In this document: positions 1 to 7,773 of the stretch, piece after piece
Layout of the letters: the number at the start of each line of letters is the position of its first letter
Position numbering within the stretch: the first letter of the stretch is position 1
NCBI RefSeq assembly: GCF_024813435.1
Contig: NZ_JANAEZ010000003.1
Coordinates: 524,164-588,163 of the forward strand
From: Cognataquiflexum gelatinilyticum
Lineage (GTDB): Bacteria; Bacteroidota; Bacteroidia; Cytophagales; Cyclobacteriaceae
DNA: 64,000 nucleotides
Direction: 5' to 3'
Made by a program: the position numbers and the translations under genes
Notes under the pieces: model-generated
Seen by the model: the letters and a program-made list of their open reading frames with translations, nothing else
Database searches by the model: none
Told to the model about the DNA's origin: nothing

Positions 1-626
1 TCGTTCAATTTATCTTCCGGATTGTCAAATGTCTTCAGCCAACTTTCATATAATGGTGTCATGACTTCAGCAGGAATTACCGCATTGACCCGGATGCCGT
101 ATTTGAGGAGTTCTACGGCCCATTCTCTTGTCAGGGACAATTGGCCGCCTTTTGCCGCAGTATAGCCACTTGTATTTCCCTGTCCGGTGACTGCGGTTTT
201 GCTGCTGATATTGACAATGCTTCCTTTTGAAGCTTTGAGGTGCGGAAGTGCATAGTGCACCAGATCGTAATAATGGCCCAGGTTTTTTTCAACAGATGCC
301 CTGAAAGCTTCGGGAGAGCCTTTTTCCAAGCCGATTCCATCATTGACACCGGCATTATTGATCACGCCATCTATCCTTCCAAACTTCTGAAAAGCCATTT
401 CCACGGCTTCTTTTGCCGCATTGGAATCTGTCAGCCTTCTTGGTATATGAAGCGCCTTTCCTCCATTTGACTCAAATTCAAAAACAAGGTTTTGGCCTTC
501 TTTCACAGACGGATCGATGATGACGGGATAGGCACCTTCCTCAGCCAAAACTTTGCTGATGGCACCGCCAATCCCTTTTGCCCCACCGGAAACGAGATAT
601 ACTTTTTGGTTGATGTTGAGATTCAT
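1..626 (-). CDS. SDR family oxidoreductase, partial (runs off left edge); probable sugar dehydrogenase
   Basis: The reverse-strand reading frame starts at the ATG at 624-626 and is open to the window edge, so only about 208 N-terminal residues are visible. It is a classical short-chain dehydrogenase. A Rossmann motif SGGAKGIG lies at residues 13-20, NNAG at 90-93, a Ser pair at 141-142, and the catalytic YTAAK at 155-159. The segment NAVIPAEVMTPLY near 181-193 resembles L-fucose and related sugar dehydrogenases. It lies 72 nt downstream of a fumarylacetoacetate-hydrolase-family gene on the same strand. That pairing is typical of the non-phosphorylated L-fucose route, where an SDR oxidises either L-fucose or 2-keto-3-deoxy-L-fuconate. 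The family is certain; the substrate is inferred. Confidence 0.85.
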   Translation of the reverse strand, partial: MNLNINQKVYLVSGGAKGIGGAISKVLAEEGAYPVIIDPSVKEGQNLVFEFESNGGKALHIPRRLTDSNAAKEAVEMAFQKFGRIDGVINNAGVNDGIGLEKGSPEAFRASVEKNLGHYYDLVHYALPHLKASKGSIVNISSKTAVTGQGNTSGYTAAKGGQLSLTREWAVELLKYGIRVNAVIPAEVMTPLYESWLKTFDNPEDKLN

Positions 627-645
627 AGTCTAGTTAATGAGGATT

Positions 646-697
646 TGAGATTATAGCATTAGCTAATTCATAATTCTGAATTTTTAATTCTGAATTA
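646..697. repeat. AT-rich ATTCATAATTCTGAA-type intergenic repeat
   Basis: Between the SDR and FAH genes the sequence repeats AATTCTGAATT-like words (ATTCATAATTCTGAA, then TTAATTCTGAATTATT). A related ATTC-rich string lies at 56140-56185. These look like short degenerate intergenic repeats; no regulatory role can be shown. Confidence 0.35.
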
Positions 698-698
698 T

Positions 699-1550
699 TT
701 AAGCTTGCTCTGCAACCTGCCTCGCCGTTCCCAATCCATCAATTCCCAATTCGACCACATCTCCGGCATTAAGATAGCGTGGAGGTTTTAGTCCCAATCC
801 TACGCCGGAAGGTGTTCCCGTCGAAATCACATCTCCAGGTAACAATGTCATGTATTGGCTGATGTATGAAACCAATGTTGGAATGTCAAAAACTAAGTCT
901 GAGGTATTGCTGTCCTGCATGGTTTCGCCATTGACTTTGAGCCAAAGTCGCAGGTTGTGTGGATCGGAGATTTCATCTTTGGTGACCAAATAAGGGCCGA
1001 GAGGAGCAAAGTGGTCAGCACTTTTCCCTTTGACCCACTGACCACCATGATGCAATTGAAAATCCCTTTCGCTGACATCGTTGTGAAGGACATAACCGGC
1101 CACATAATCCATCGCATCTTCTTTGGATACATAGGTTGCTTTCTTGCCGATTACCACTGCCAACTCAACCTCCCAATCTGTTTTGGTGGAATTTCTCGGA
1201 ATCAAAATCGGATCAAAAGGACCACAAAGTGACGAGGTTGCTTTCATAAAAAGTATAGGAACCTCGGGAACAGGCATGCCGCTTTCTTTGGCATGGAGGG
1301 AATAATTTAATCCCACGCAAATGATTTTCGATGGTCTTTTGATTGGTGAACCAAAACGTGTTTTATCACTGATTTCCTGAAGGTTATGAATATTTGATTC
1401 AAGCCATGATTGCAATCTTTCTAGACCATTGTTTTCTAAAAATTCTTCTGACCAATCTTCACCAAAACCGCTGCAGTCCAGCCATTTTCCATTAGATGCA
1501 ACGATTCCCGGTTTTTCTTTTCCTGTTTCTCCAAAGCGAATAAGTTTCAT
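699..1550 (-). CDS. Fumarylacetoacetate hydrolase family protein (2,4-diketo-3-deoxy-fuconate hydrolase-like)
   Basis: This 283-residue protein has the FAH fold signatures: KIICVGLNYSLHAKESG at about 75-91, the metal-binding acids in DWEVELAVVIG (E127 and E129), HNDVSERDFQ with D158, and the C-terminal ISTGTPSGVG. Members hydrolyse C-C bonds of diketo acids or act as hydratases or decarboxylases. The N-terminal portion MKLIRFGETGKEKPG is typical of the subgroup found in L-fucose and L-rhamnose catabolism, where it cleaves 2,4-diketo-3-deoxy-L-fuconate to pyruvate and lactate. The SDR gene follows on the same strand, consistent with one operon. The start ATG at 1548-1550 fits the family N terminus. 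Substrate assignment is inferred from context. Confidence 0.85.
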   Translation of the reverse strand: MKLIRFGETGKEKPGIVASNGKWLDCSGFGEDWSEEFLENNGLERLQSWLESNIHNLQEISDKTRFGSPIKRPSKIICVGLNYSLHAKESGMPVPEVPILFMKATSSLCGPFDPILIPRNSTKTDWEVELAVVIGKKATYVSKEDAMDYVAGYVLHNDVSERDFQLHHGGQWVKGKSADHFAPLGPYLVTKDEISDPHNLRLWLKVNGETMQDSNTSDLVFDIPTLVSYISQYMTLLPGDVISTGTPSGVGLGLKPPRYLNAGDVVELGIDGLGTARQVAEQA

Positions 1551-1674
1551 GTATTTGAGGTTATTAGGTTGATAAGGTTACAAAGTTTTAAAGTTAGCAG
1601 GTTTTGGGTTTTTCCTACAACCAAAAATAAAAGATTGGAAAATAGCTGAGATAGCCGATAATGACCAATATCAA

Positions 1675-1692
1675 TCATATGTTGGCATATGA
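1675..1692. promoter_or_regulatory. Perfect 7-bp inverted repeat upstream of the ECF sigma gene
   Basis: TCATATG-TTGG-CATATGA forms a perfect palindrome about 70 nt before the sigma-factor start, in the divergent space between the FAH gene and the sigma gene. It could be an operator or a chance AT-rich hairpin. Confidence 0.25.
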
Positions 1693-1763
1693 CAAAAAAT
1701 ATTCCTTCTCATTTGTGATTTTTTTGAAACTTGACATACTAATGCAGTGAAGATTGATTCTTG

Positions 1764-2267
1764 ATGGATATAAAAGAGCATTTTACCAAAGTCATTAAAG
1801 CCAATGAAGGTCTGATATACAAAATCACGACGCTTTATACAGATGAAAAACAGGACAGAAAAGACCTGTATCAGGAAATAGTCTATCAGGTTTGGAAATC
1901 CTTCGGCAGCTTCCAAGAACAATCAAAACTCAGTACATGGATGTACAGGGTAGCCCTCAATACTGCCATTTTCCATCTGAAGAAAACCAAAAAAAGGCCG
2001 GATACCATTCCTTTTGAATTCGAAATGGAGAGTTTAATAGCGGAAGATGACAAAGTTGAGGAGGAAAGAATTAAGCTTCTGTATGAGCAGATCCAACAAT
2101 TGAATCTTCTTGATAAAGGCATTATCCTCCTTTTCCTCGAAGGAAAATCCCACGAGGAAATTGCAGAAATTGTCGGAATATCGACCAGTAATGTGGGAAC
2201 GAAAATATCCCGAATCAAAGAAAAACTTAAATCTCAAATCAAAAAAAACAACGATTATGGAACTTGA
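1764..2267 (+). CDS. RNA polymerase ECF-type sigma-70 factor
   Basis: The 167-residue protein has region 2 (DLYQEIVYQVWKSFGSF followed by STWMYRVALNTAIFHLKK) and region 4 (LFLEGKSHEEIAEIVGIS followed by VGTKISRIKEKL), with no extra domains, as in short ECF factors. An in-frame TTG lies one codon upstream, but I chose ATG at 1764. The 3' end overlaps the next gene by 11 nt, so the two are almost certainly co-translated. In ECF systems the overlapping gene is usually the anti-sigma factor. The regulated promoters cannot be read from the window. Confidence 0.9.
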   Translation: MDIKEHFTKVIKANEGLIYKITTLYTDEKQDRKDLYQEIVYQVWKSFGSFQEQSKLSTWMYRVALNTAIFHLKKTKKRPDTIPFEFEMESLIAEDDKVEEERIKLLYEQIQQLNLLDKGIILLFLEGKSHEEIAEIVGISTSNVGTKISRIKEKLKSQIKKNNDYGT

Positions 2268-2850
2268 AGAAATGAAGCTAGCATGGAATGACTTGAGCAA
2301 AAAGGTAGAAAAACAAGAAATACTTAACCAACAAATCATAGAAAAAATGACAAAAGACCAATACCAGAGCAACATAAAAAAAATAGCACTTCCTGAATAC
2401 ATTGGAACCATCATCTGCTATTTGGGTGCAGCATACTTATCAGTAAATGTCCCCAAACTTGACGAACCCCTGATTCAGTTTTTTGGGGTGATTTCGATTG
2501 CTTTGCTCTTGATTCTTCCCATCATTTCCCTTCAATCCGTCAGAGCGATGAGAAAAATCAATTTATCATCCCATAGTTATCTTGAAGCCTTACAAGTCTT
2601 TGGAAAGCAAAAAATCAGATTTCAAAAACTTCAGAAGCTTAATGTTTCTTTGGGGATGTTTCTGATGGTAATTGGGGTTCCGGTTTTAATGGCAATTCAG
2701 GATAAAAGCATTGAGTTTTCTTCGCTGTTCTGGATGCTGTATTTTCCCTTGGGAATAATGTTCTTTTTGGGCTTTTCTTATTGGGTTCTCAAATATTACA
2801 ATAGAAAATTGAAGGCTACCGAAAAGTTGTTGACAGAGGTAAATGAATAA
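2257..2850 (+). CDS. Multi-pass membrane protein, probable partner (anti-sigma-like) of the ECF sigma factor
   Basis: I place the start at ATG 2257, inside the last codons of the sigma gene, giving 197 residues beginning MELEEMKLAWNDLSKKVEKQ. The N-terminal ~45 residues are charged and probably helical or coiled. Four hydrophobic segments then follow in two pairs: roughly residues 52-70 and 80-100, then 130-147 and 157-178. No zinc-binding HxxxCxxC anti-sigma motif is present. Coupling with the sigma gene and the cytosolic N-terminal helix suggest it controls the sigma factor, but that rests on position only. It could instead be a co-expressed membrane protein of unknown role. Confidence 0.75.
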   Translation: MELEEMKLAWNDLSKKVEKQEILNQQIIEKMTKDQYQSNIKKIALPEYIGTIICYLGAAYLSVNVPKLDEPLIQFFGVISIALLLILPIISLQSVRAMRKINLSSHSYLEALQVFGKQKIRFQKLQKLNVSLGMFLMVIGVPVLMAIQDKSIEFSSLFWMLYFPLGIMFFLGFSYWVLKYYNRKLKATEKLLTEVNE

Positions 2851-2878
2851 ATATTCATACCATTAATAGTTCTGTGGA

Positions 2879-2915
2879 GAATAAAAGCCCTCGTTTTAAA
2901 GCTTGGGCTTTATTT
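2879..2915. terminator. Bidirectional hairpin terminator between convergent genes
   Basis: AATAAAAGCCC and GGGCTTTATTT pair around a 13-nt loop, with A-rich and T-rich flanks on the two sides. It sits between the sigma partner gene (+) and the alpha/beta hydrolase (-) and overlaps the hydrolase stop codon. Confidence 0.7.
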
Positions 2916-3818
2916 ATTCCCTTTCAGCCAATCATTTATTCCATGGATAACTTGTTCCGGTTCTTCTTCCTGTGGAAAATGACCGGCAGAGGCGATCTTG
3001 AGAGTCCGATGATTTGGAAATCCACTTTCAAATTTTTCTAAATTGTGGGGTTTTATCACCGGATCTTTCATTCCCCAAATAAACAAAACCGGTTTATCTT
3101 GAATAATGGACCGCTTTTGCCAAAGTTCCTCAAACCAATCTTGGTCATCTCTCAGAGAATGTGCAAAAGCCAATGCACCGTATCTTTCGCTACTGTTGGC
3201 AAAAGGTTTGGTGTATTGTGACTTTAGTTTACGGTTCAGTTTTTTCTCTCCAAATGAACCTGGCAATATTAATCGTGGAGAGAAATTTAATTGCCTGTAT
3301 AAAAATGGCAGCAATGGGCTTTTTAGGATTTTCCTCAATTTGATGTAATCAGGGTTTGTTTCACTGCTCCATAGCCATGAGTTGAGAATTACAAATCCGG
3401 TGAACCTTTCGGGATGCCGGATCCCGACATCTAATCCAATCGGGCCTCCAAAATCATGGGCGATCATGGTAATGTTTTTAAGATCCTTTTCGAGGATAAA
3501 TTTCTCCAATGTTTTACTGTGGTTTTGGGTGCTGTAATCATAAACTTTAGGCTTATCCGACAAACCAAAACCGATATGGTCGATGGCGATACAACGGTGG
3601 GTTTTGCTCATGACCTTAATGACATTCCTGAAATCAAAACTCCATGAGGGTGTTCCGTGGACAAAAAGCAAAAGTTCTCCATTGCCTTCATCGATAAAAT
3701 GAAGTTTTTGATTACCTATCTCAAAGAATTGGGATGGAAAAGGGTATTCATTTTTGTCAAGCCAGTCCGGCTGCTTTTTGACATTGGGAGATAATGATGT
3801 AAGAGTATTTGTGATCAT
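2910..3818 (-). CDS. Alpha/beta hydrolase, haloalkane dehalogenase-like
   Basis: This 302-residue protein has the haloalkane dehalogenase/epoxide hydrolase layout. HGTPSWS at 54-60 forms the oxyanion region. HDFGGPIG at 121-128 carries the nucleophile Asp122. GMKDPV gives the acid Asp252 and AGHFPQEEEP gives the base His280. A cap domain lies between about 147 and 225. Haloalkane dehalogenases normally have Trp directly after the nucleophile (HDWGG) to hold the halide; here it is Phe123. The family match is strong, but true dehalogenase activity is uncertain and another ester or epoxide substrate is possible. It lies 89 nt downstream of a Crp-like regulator on the same strand. Confidence 0.85.
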   Translation of the reverse strand: MITNTLTSLSPNVKKQPDWLDKNEYPFPSQFFEIGNQKLHFIDEGNGELLLFVHGTPSWSFDFRNVIKVMSKTHRCIAIDHIGFGLSDKPKVYDYSTQNHSKTLEKFILEKDLKNITMIAHDFGGPIGLDVGIRHPERFTGFVILNSWLWSSETNPDYIKLRKILKSPLLPFLYRQLNFSPRLILPGSFGEKKLNRKLKSQYTKPFANSSERYGALAFAHSLRDDQDWFEELWQKRSIIQDKPVLFIWGMKDPVIKPHNLEKFESGFPNHRTLKIASAGHFPQEEEPEQVIHGINDWLKGNK

Positions 3819-3907
3819 CTGAAATGGAAATTGAGGTTAGGTATGTTCCAAATTTCCGCAATAGAAGGGTAATGAATCTTGGTCTAAACCAAGATCGATC
3901 AGACGGA

Positions 3908-4450
3908 TCAGATTTTTATTGAATTATAAAGCTTTGAGAAGTTGGTAGGATCGATGCCAAGGTATGAAGCAATGTACTTGTGGGGAACTAGCTGGAAAAG
4001 CTGGGGGCTTCTTGCTGCAAAAGAACGAAACCTCTCTTCGATAGACAAAGTATGTAATTCAAGGTGCCGGTTGATAACCCCTGAAAGCACGGATTCAGTT
4101 GCTTTTCGGAAAAACCTTTCCAAAGACCTTGATTCGTCAAAAAGTGCATTCAACTCGGAAAAAGAAATTGAATTCATCTCTGAATCTGAAAGACATTTGA
4201 TGGCATATCTGGAAGGTTTTTGAAAAAAGAAAGACTCCGGAACTGCACACATGTCACCGGAATAGGTAAAAGCAACAACATGCATTTTCTTTTCATTTTC
4301 AAAAAATGACATCTGAACACCTGAATGCACCAAATAAAGGTTTTCCTGCACCTGACCTGGAAGCGTTATGTATTCTCCTTTTTTGATGAAAACAGGCTTT
4401 AACCTCGAGTAAAGAAGTTCTTTGTCAGAAGCCGATAAATGATTTAGCAA
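3908..4450 (-). CDS. Crp/Fnr family transcriptional regulator (cyclic-nucleotide-binding domain)
   Basis: The 180-residue protein carries a cNMP-binding-like beta roll (KKGEYITLPGQVQENLYLVHSG at about 23-44 is its start) and a short C-terminal helix-turn-helix, KYIASYLGIDPTNFSKL. It is at the short end for the family (usually 185-230). The only in-frame initiator that keeps the whole N-terminal domain is TTG at 4448-4450; an in-frame stop lies just upstream. The ATG at 4485-4487 is in another frame. The effector residues of E. coli Crp are not recognisable, as is usual in Bacteroidota members. It may control the adjacent hydrolase gene; that is inference. Confidence 0.8.
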   Translation of the reverse strand: MLNHLSASDKELLYSRLKPVFIKKGEYITLPGQVQENLYLVHSGVQMSFFENEKKMHVVAFTYSGDMCAVPESFFFQKPSRYAIKCLSDSEMNSISFSELNALFDESRSLERFFRKATESVLSGVINRHLELHTLSIEERFRSFAARSPQLFQLVPHKYIASYLGIDPTNFSKLYNSIKI

Positions 4451-4487
4451 AGTAAAGGATGTTTTTTGGAGACTTTAATTTAGACAT

Positions 4488-4796
4488 AATTTGAGAAATT
4501 GGTTTTGAATGAATCAATAGTTAGACAAAACAGAAATTCAAAATATACCTCCAATTTGAATGATTGAATGAAATGAGAGATCCATTGCTTCTCACCATCC
4601 CTCTAAAATTCATTTATTTATTAAAGTATTTTTTTTAACTTAATGATTTCCAATCGGTTTTGAGAGTGAATAGGGCAAAAGTATAAATTAAAATACCAAT
4701 TTTCTGATCACCTTTTACCTCCCTCCATTAACCGACAACCAAATAACCAACCCTTCGACAAGCTCAGGGACCTAAAACCAATAACCAACCTAAAAT
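4488..4796. other. AT-rich intergenic region with short repeats
   Basis: No gene is seen here. The left part is AT-rich spacer. The right end, just before the molybdenum hydroxylase operon, holds degenerate ACCAAATAACCA/CCAATAACCAACC words that flank the CCCTTCGACAAGCTCAGGG element at 4751-4769. A similar ACCAAATAACCA word recurs near 63890. Confidence 0.5.
4751..4769. repeat. CCCTTCGACAAGCTCAGGG dispersed element
   Basis: The 19-nt string CCCTTCGACAAGCTCAGGG is more GC-rich than its surroundings. From general knowledge, its core occurs as a common intergenic repeat word in many bacterial genomes. It has short CCCT/AGGG ends in inverted orientation. Only one copy is in this window. Confidence 0.5.
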
Positions 4797-5252
4797 ATGC
4801 AATACTCATTTATACTCAATGGAAAACCCGTTCAAGTCACCGCCGAGGAGGATGCCAACCTGCTTTGGACTTTAAGGGAAAGGTTGAAACTGACCGGAAC
4901 GAAGTTCGGTTGTGGAGTTTCCCTCTGCGGATCCTGCACGGTTCATATAGATGGCAAACCTGTCAAATCCTGCATCACCCCGCTTTCCCAAGCTGTGGGT
5001 AAAAAAGTCACGACCATCGAAGGGCTTTCAGATGACAAGAGCCATCCGCTCCAAGTCGCTTGGATTGAGGAACAGGTTCCCCAATGTGGGTATTGTCAGT
5101 CGGGACAGATCATGCAGGCAGCTGCTTTGCTTGCAGAAAATCCCAATCCAAATCGGGAAGAGATCATCAAGCACATGAACGGTGTGCTTTGCCGCTGCGG
5201 CACTTATCTGAGAATCCTGAAAGCAATCGAAAAAACCGCCCAAAAAGTCTAA
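4797..5252 (+). CDS. (2Fe-2S)-binding small subunit of a molybdenum hydroxylase (isoquinoline 1-oxidoreductase/aldehyde oxidase type)
   Basis: The 151-residue protein has the two-cluster architecture of xanthine oxidase-family small subunits. A plant-ferredoxin cluster uses C39, C44, C47 and C59 (GCGVSLCGSC). A second all-helical cluster uses C97, C100, C132 and C134 (CGYCQSGQ and CRCGTYLRI). It passes electrons from the molybdenum subunit encoded 2 nt downstream to an external acceptor. It has no signal peptide of its own, so it presumably crosses the inner membrane with the Tat-targeted large subunit. No FAD-subunit gene is adjacent, as in IorAB-type enzymes. Confidence 0.93.
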   Translation: MQYSFILNGKPVQVTAEEDANLLWTLRERLKLTGTKFGCGVSLCGSCTVHIDGKPVKSCITPLSQAVGKKVTTIEGLSDDKSHPLQVAWIEEQVPQCGYCQSGQIMQAAALLAENPNPNREEIIKHMNGVLCRCGTYLRILKAIEKTAQKV

Positions 5253-5254
5253 CT

Positions 5255-7414
5255 ATGGAAAAGCAATTGGAATCACAGGGATTAAGCAGGAGGAAATTCC
5301 TGAAAGTAGGAGGTGGCATTACATTTTTGGTAACTGCAGTCGGATTGCCTGCATTGGTTTTTAAGAAGGGAGGATTAGCTGAAAGCAAGCAGATTTCCGC
5401 TTGGGTTCATTTGGCTTCGGATGGAACAGTGACTATTTATAATCCTGCTTCAGAAATGGGTCAAGGGACAATGACTGCATTGGCAGCCATTTTTGCAGAA
5501 GAAATGGACGCAGATTGGTCCAAAGTGAAAATCGAAGATGCGCCGGTGGAGCCCGAGATCTACGGGATTGGTTGGGGTGGAGAAAGAGGCGGCAGCATGC
5601 TGACGGTGGGAAGCCGCTCGGTAAGTGGGCACTTCAATAATCTCCGTCAATCCGGTGCCCAGGCAAGATATGCCCTGCTCTCTGCAGTTGCAGAAAAATG
5701 GGGAGTGGACAGAAAGGAATTGAAAACCTACTCAGGTTTGGTTTTTCATCCAAAAAGCAATAAAAAAATCACCTATGGAGAAATAGTTGAGTTTGTCAAA
5801 ATCCCTGAATCAGTTCCTGAAATTCCGGATTCTGATCTGAAAAACCCGAAAGATTTCAAATTGATCGGCAGGGATTATCAACGGTATGATGTGCCATTTA
5901 AAGTGGATGGTTCGGCCATTTACTCCGGAGATATCCATGTACCGGGAATGGTTTACGCGGCCATCGTCCGATCGCCGGTGAACGGAACCCAACCTGAACT
6001 CAAAAATGAAACCGCGATCAGAGGTATAAAAGGAGTTTTGAATTTAGTCAGTTTGGAGCATGGTATTGGGGTAGTTGCCAGCAATATGGAAACCGCCTTG
6101 AAAGCCAAAGCCATGATGGAAATCACTTGGAATGGTGACCCAAAAGCCAAATCCCATAACAGCCAAGATGCTTATGAAGAGTATGAGGCACTTTCCAAAT
6201 CATCCCAAACAGGAAGCATTGTAGCCCAATCGGGTGATTTGAACAGAGAACTTCCGAAGGCACAAAAGACAATTCGGGCAGATTACAAAAATGATTATAT
6301 CTACCATGCCCAGATGGAACCCCTCAATGCGGTAGCCCACGTGAAAGCCGATTCGGCTGAACTTTGGGTCGGTACCCAAGCTGCTGATGGTACCAGAAAT
6401 GATGTGGCAAACCATCTTGGTTTGGATTTCAAAGCCGTTAACCTGCACACCTGCTATTTGGGTGGAGGATTTGGCCGAAGGTCCATGACAGATTTTGTGA
6501 TCGAGGCGGTGGATATTTCCAAGGCAGTAAACCTCCCTGTCAAATTGCAGTGGACACGGGAAGATGACCTCCAATACGGCGCTTTCAGACCGATTTCTTT
6601 ACAAAAATTAGAGGCAGGAATTGACCAAAACGGTAACATCAATTCGTGGAAACATGTGGTCGTCGGAACAGGAGGCGGACTGTTGGGTTCGGGTGCAGAC
6701 ATTCCTTTTTATGACATCCCAAACAAATTGATCGAAGTCAGAAACATTGACCACGGAGTCCGGACCAAGCATTGGCGGGCAGTGGGACATGGACCGAATA
6801 AGTTTGCGATTGAGACTTTTGTAGATGAAATAGCTTTGGAACAAAAGAAAGACCCCTACCAATTGCGAAGGGAACTGATGAAAAACCATCCACGTGAACT
6901 TGCGGTTTTGGATAAAGTGGCTGACATGGCTAAATGGGGTTCTTCGGTACCTGAAGGCCGGGCCAGGGGAATTGCTTTTGCAGAAAGAAGCGGTTCATTG
7001 GCTGCCGGAATCTGCGAAATCTCTGTGGACAGATCCACTGGAAAAATCAAAGTCCATAATATTTGGGGCTCTTTGGATGGTGGGGTAGTAGTCCATCCTG
7101 CAAATGCCAAATACCAAATGGAAGGTTCATTGGTGATGGGGCTTAGCAGTGTGCTTTTTGAAAGCATTACTTTCAAAGAAGGACAGGTGGAGCAATCCAA
7201 TTTCTATGATTATCCGATCTTAAGGATGGAAGATGCTCCTGAAGAAATCATGTTGGAAATCATTCCTTCAACAGAAAAACCAACCGGAATCGGAGAAGCA
7301 GGTTTGCCGTTTATGGGAGCAATCATTTCCAATGCATTCGCGGCCTTGACAGGAAAACGCTTGCGGCATATGCCTTTTACCCCTGAGAAAGTTTTGGAGG
7401 TTCTCGCAAGTTGA
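5255..7414 (+). CDS. Molybdopterin-binding large subunit of isoquinoline 1-oxidoreductase/aldehyde oxidase-type hydroxylase, Tat-exported
   Basis: The true start is ATG 5255, 2 nt after the small-subunit stop, giving 719 residues. The reading frame is open further upstream, but only over the small-subunit gene. The N terminus LSRRKFLKVGG with a following hydrophobic stretch is a twin-arginine signal. The molybdenum-cofactor domains show YLGGGFGRR, QMEPLNAVA and, near the C terminus, GIGEAGLPFMGA with the catalytic base at about E681. The length matches IorB-like single-chain subunits. The pair hydroxylates N-heterocycles or oxidises aldehydes in the periplasm. The substrate is not predictable from sequence, and no XdhC/CoxI-type maturation gene lies beside it. 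Confidence 0.93.
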   Translation: MEKQLESQGLSRRKFLKVGGGITFLVTAVGLPALVFKKGGLAESKQISAWVHLASDGTVTIYNPASEMGQGTMTALAAIFAEEMDADWSKVKIEDAPVEPEIYGIGWGGERGGSMLTVGSRSVSGHFNNLRQSGAQARYALLSAVAEKWGVDRKELKTYSGLVFHPKSNKKITYGEIVEFVKIPESVPEIPDSDLKNPKDFKLIGRDYQRYDVPFKVDGSAIYSGDIHVPGMVYAAIVRSPVNGTQPELKNETAIRGIKGVLNLVSLEHGIGVVASNMETALKAKAMMEITWNGDPKAKSHNSQDAYEEYEALSKSSQTGSIVAQSGDLNRELPKAQKTIRADYKNDYIYHAQMEPLNAVAHVKADSAELWVGTQAADGTRNDVANHLGLDFKAVNLHTCYLGGGFGRRSMTDFVIEAVDISKAVNLPVKLQWTREDDLQYGAFRPISLQKLEAGIDQNGNINSWKHVVVGTGGGLLGSGADIPFYDIPNKLIEVRNIDHGVRTKHWRAVGHGPNKFAIETFVDEIALEQKKDPYQLRRELMKNHPRELAVLDKVADMAKWGSSVPEGRARGIAFAERSGSLAAGICEISVDRSTGKIKVHNIWGSLDGGVVVHPANAKYQMEGSLVMGLSSVLFESITFKEGQVEQSNFYDYPILRMEDAPEEIMLEIIPSTEKPTGIGEAGLPFMGAIISNAFAALTGKRLRHMPFTPEKVLEVLAS

Positions 7415-7773
7415 TTTAGAGAAGGAATAATTTGGGATAGGGTTTCCCACAAAAATAAATTCAATTTTGTCAAAGACTTCACTGTGTCATTTAGAGATAG
7501 AGAAGTCTTTGATTTTTTCAACATGAGATAATAATTTAAGAAATCTCGGCTATACGTTTTTTGAAATTATAAGGAGGTTAGAATAAGCTTTTAAAATCAA
7601 TGCTTTTCTGCCGGAAATGGAAATGATCCGATTCCTATCTTTAAGCTTTTTTGATTGTATCAACATTTTAAGTTTTCAAGTATTCACTTGGATATAGTTT
7701 ACCATCAACCTTTTTTCAATTTGTATTTCCCAAAAAATGCTTTTAATATGCTCATTCATTTATACCACAACAC
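7415..7773. other. Intergenic region
   Basis: It contains a rho-independent terminator at 7471-7518 and then about 250 nt of AT-rich DNA leading to the symporter gene. I see no coding sequence and no clear -33/-7 promoter. Confidence 0.5.
7471..7518 (+). terminator. Rho-independent terminator of the molybdenum hydroxylase operon
   Basis: CAAAGACTTC pairs with GAAGTCTTTG across a 21-nt loop and is followed by a T-rich run (ATTTTTTC). It lies about 57 nt after the large-subunit stop. Confidence 0.65.

Noticed and set aside
5084..5254. Upstream extension of the molybdenum-hydroxylase large subunit
   Set aside because: The extension runs through the small-subunit gene in another frame; the Tat signal begins at ATG 5255.
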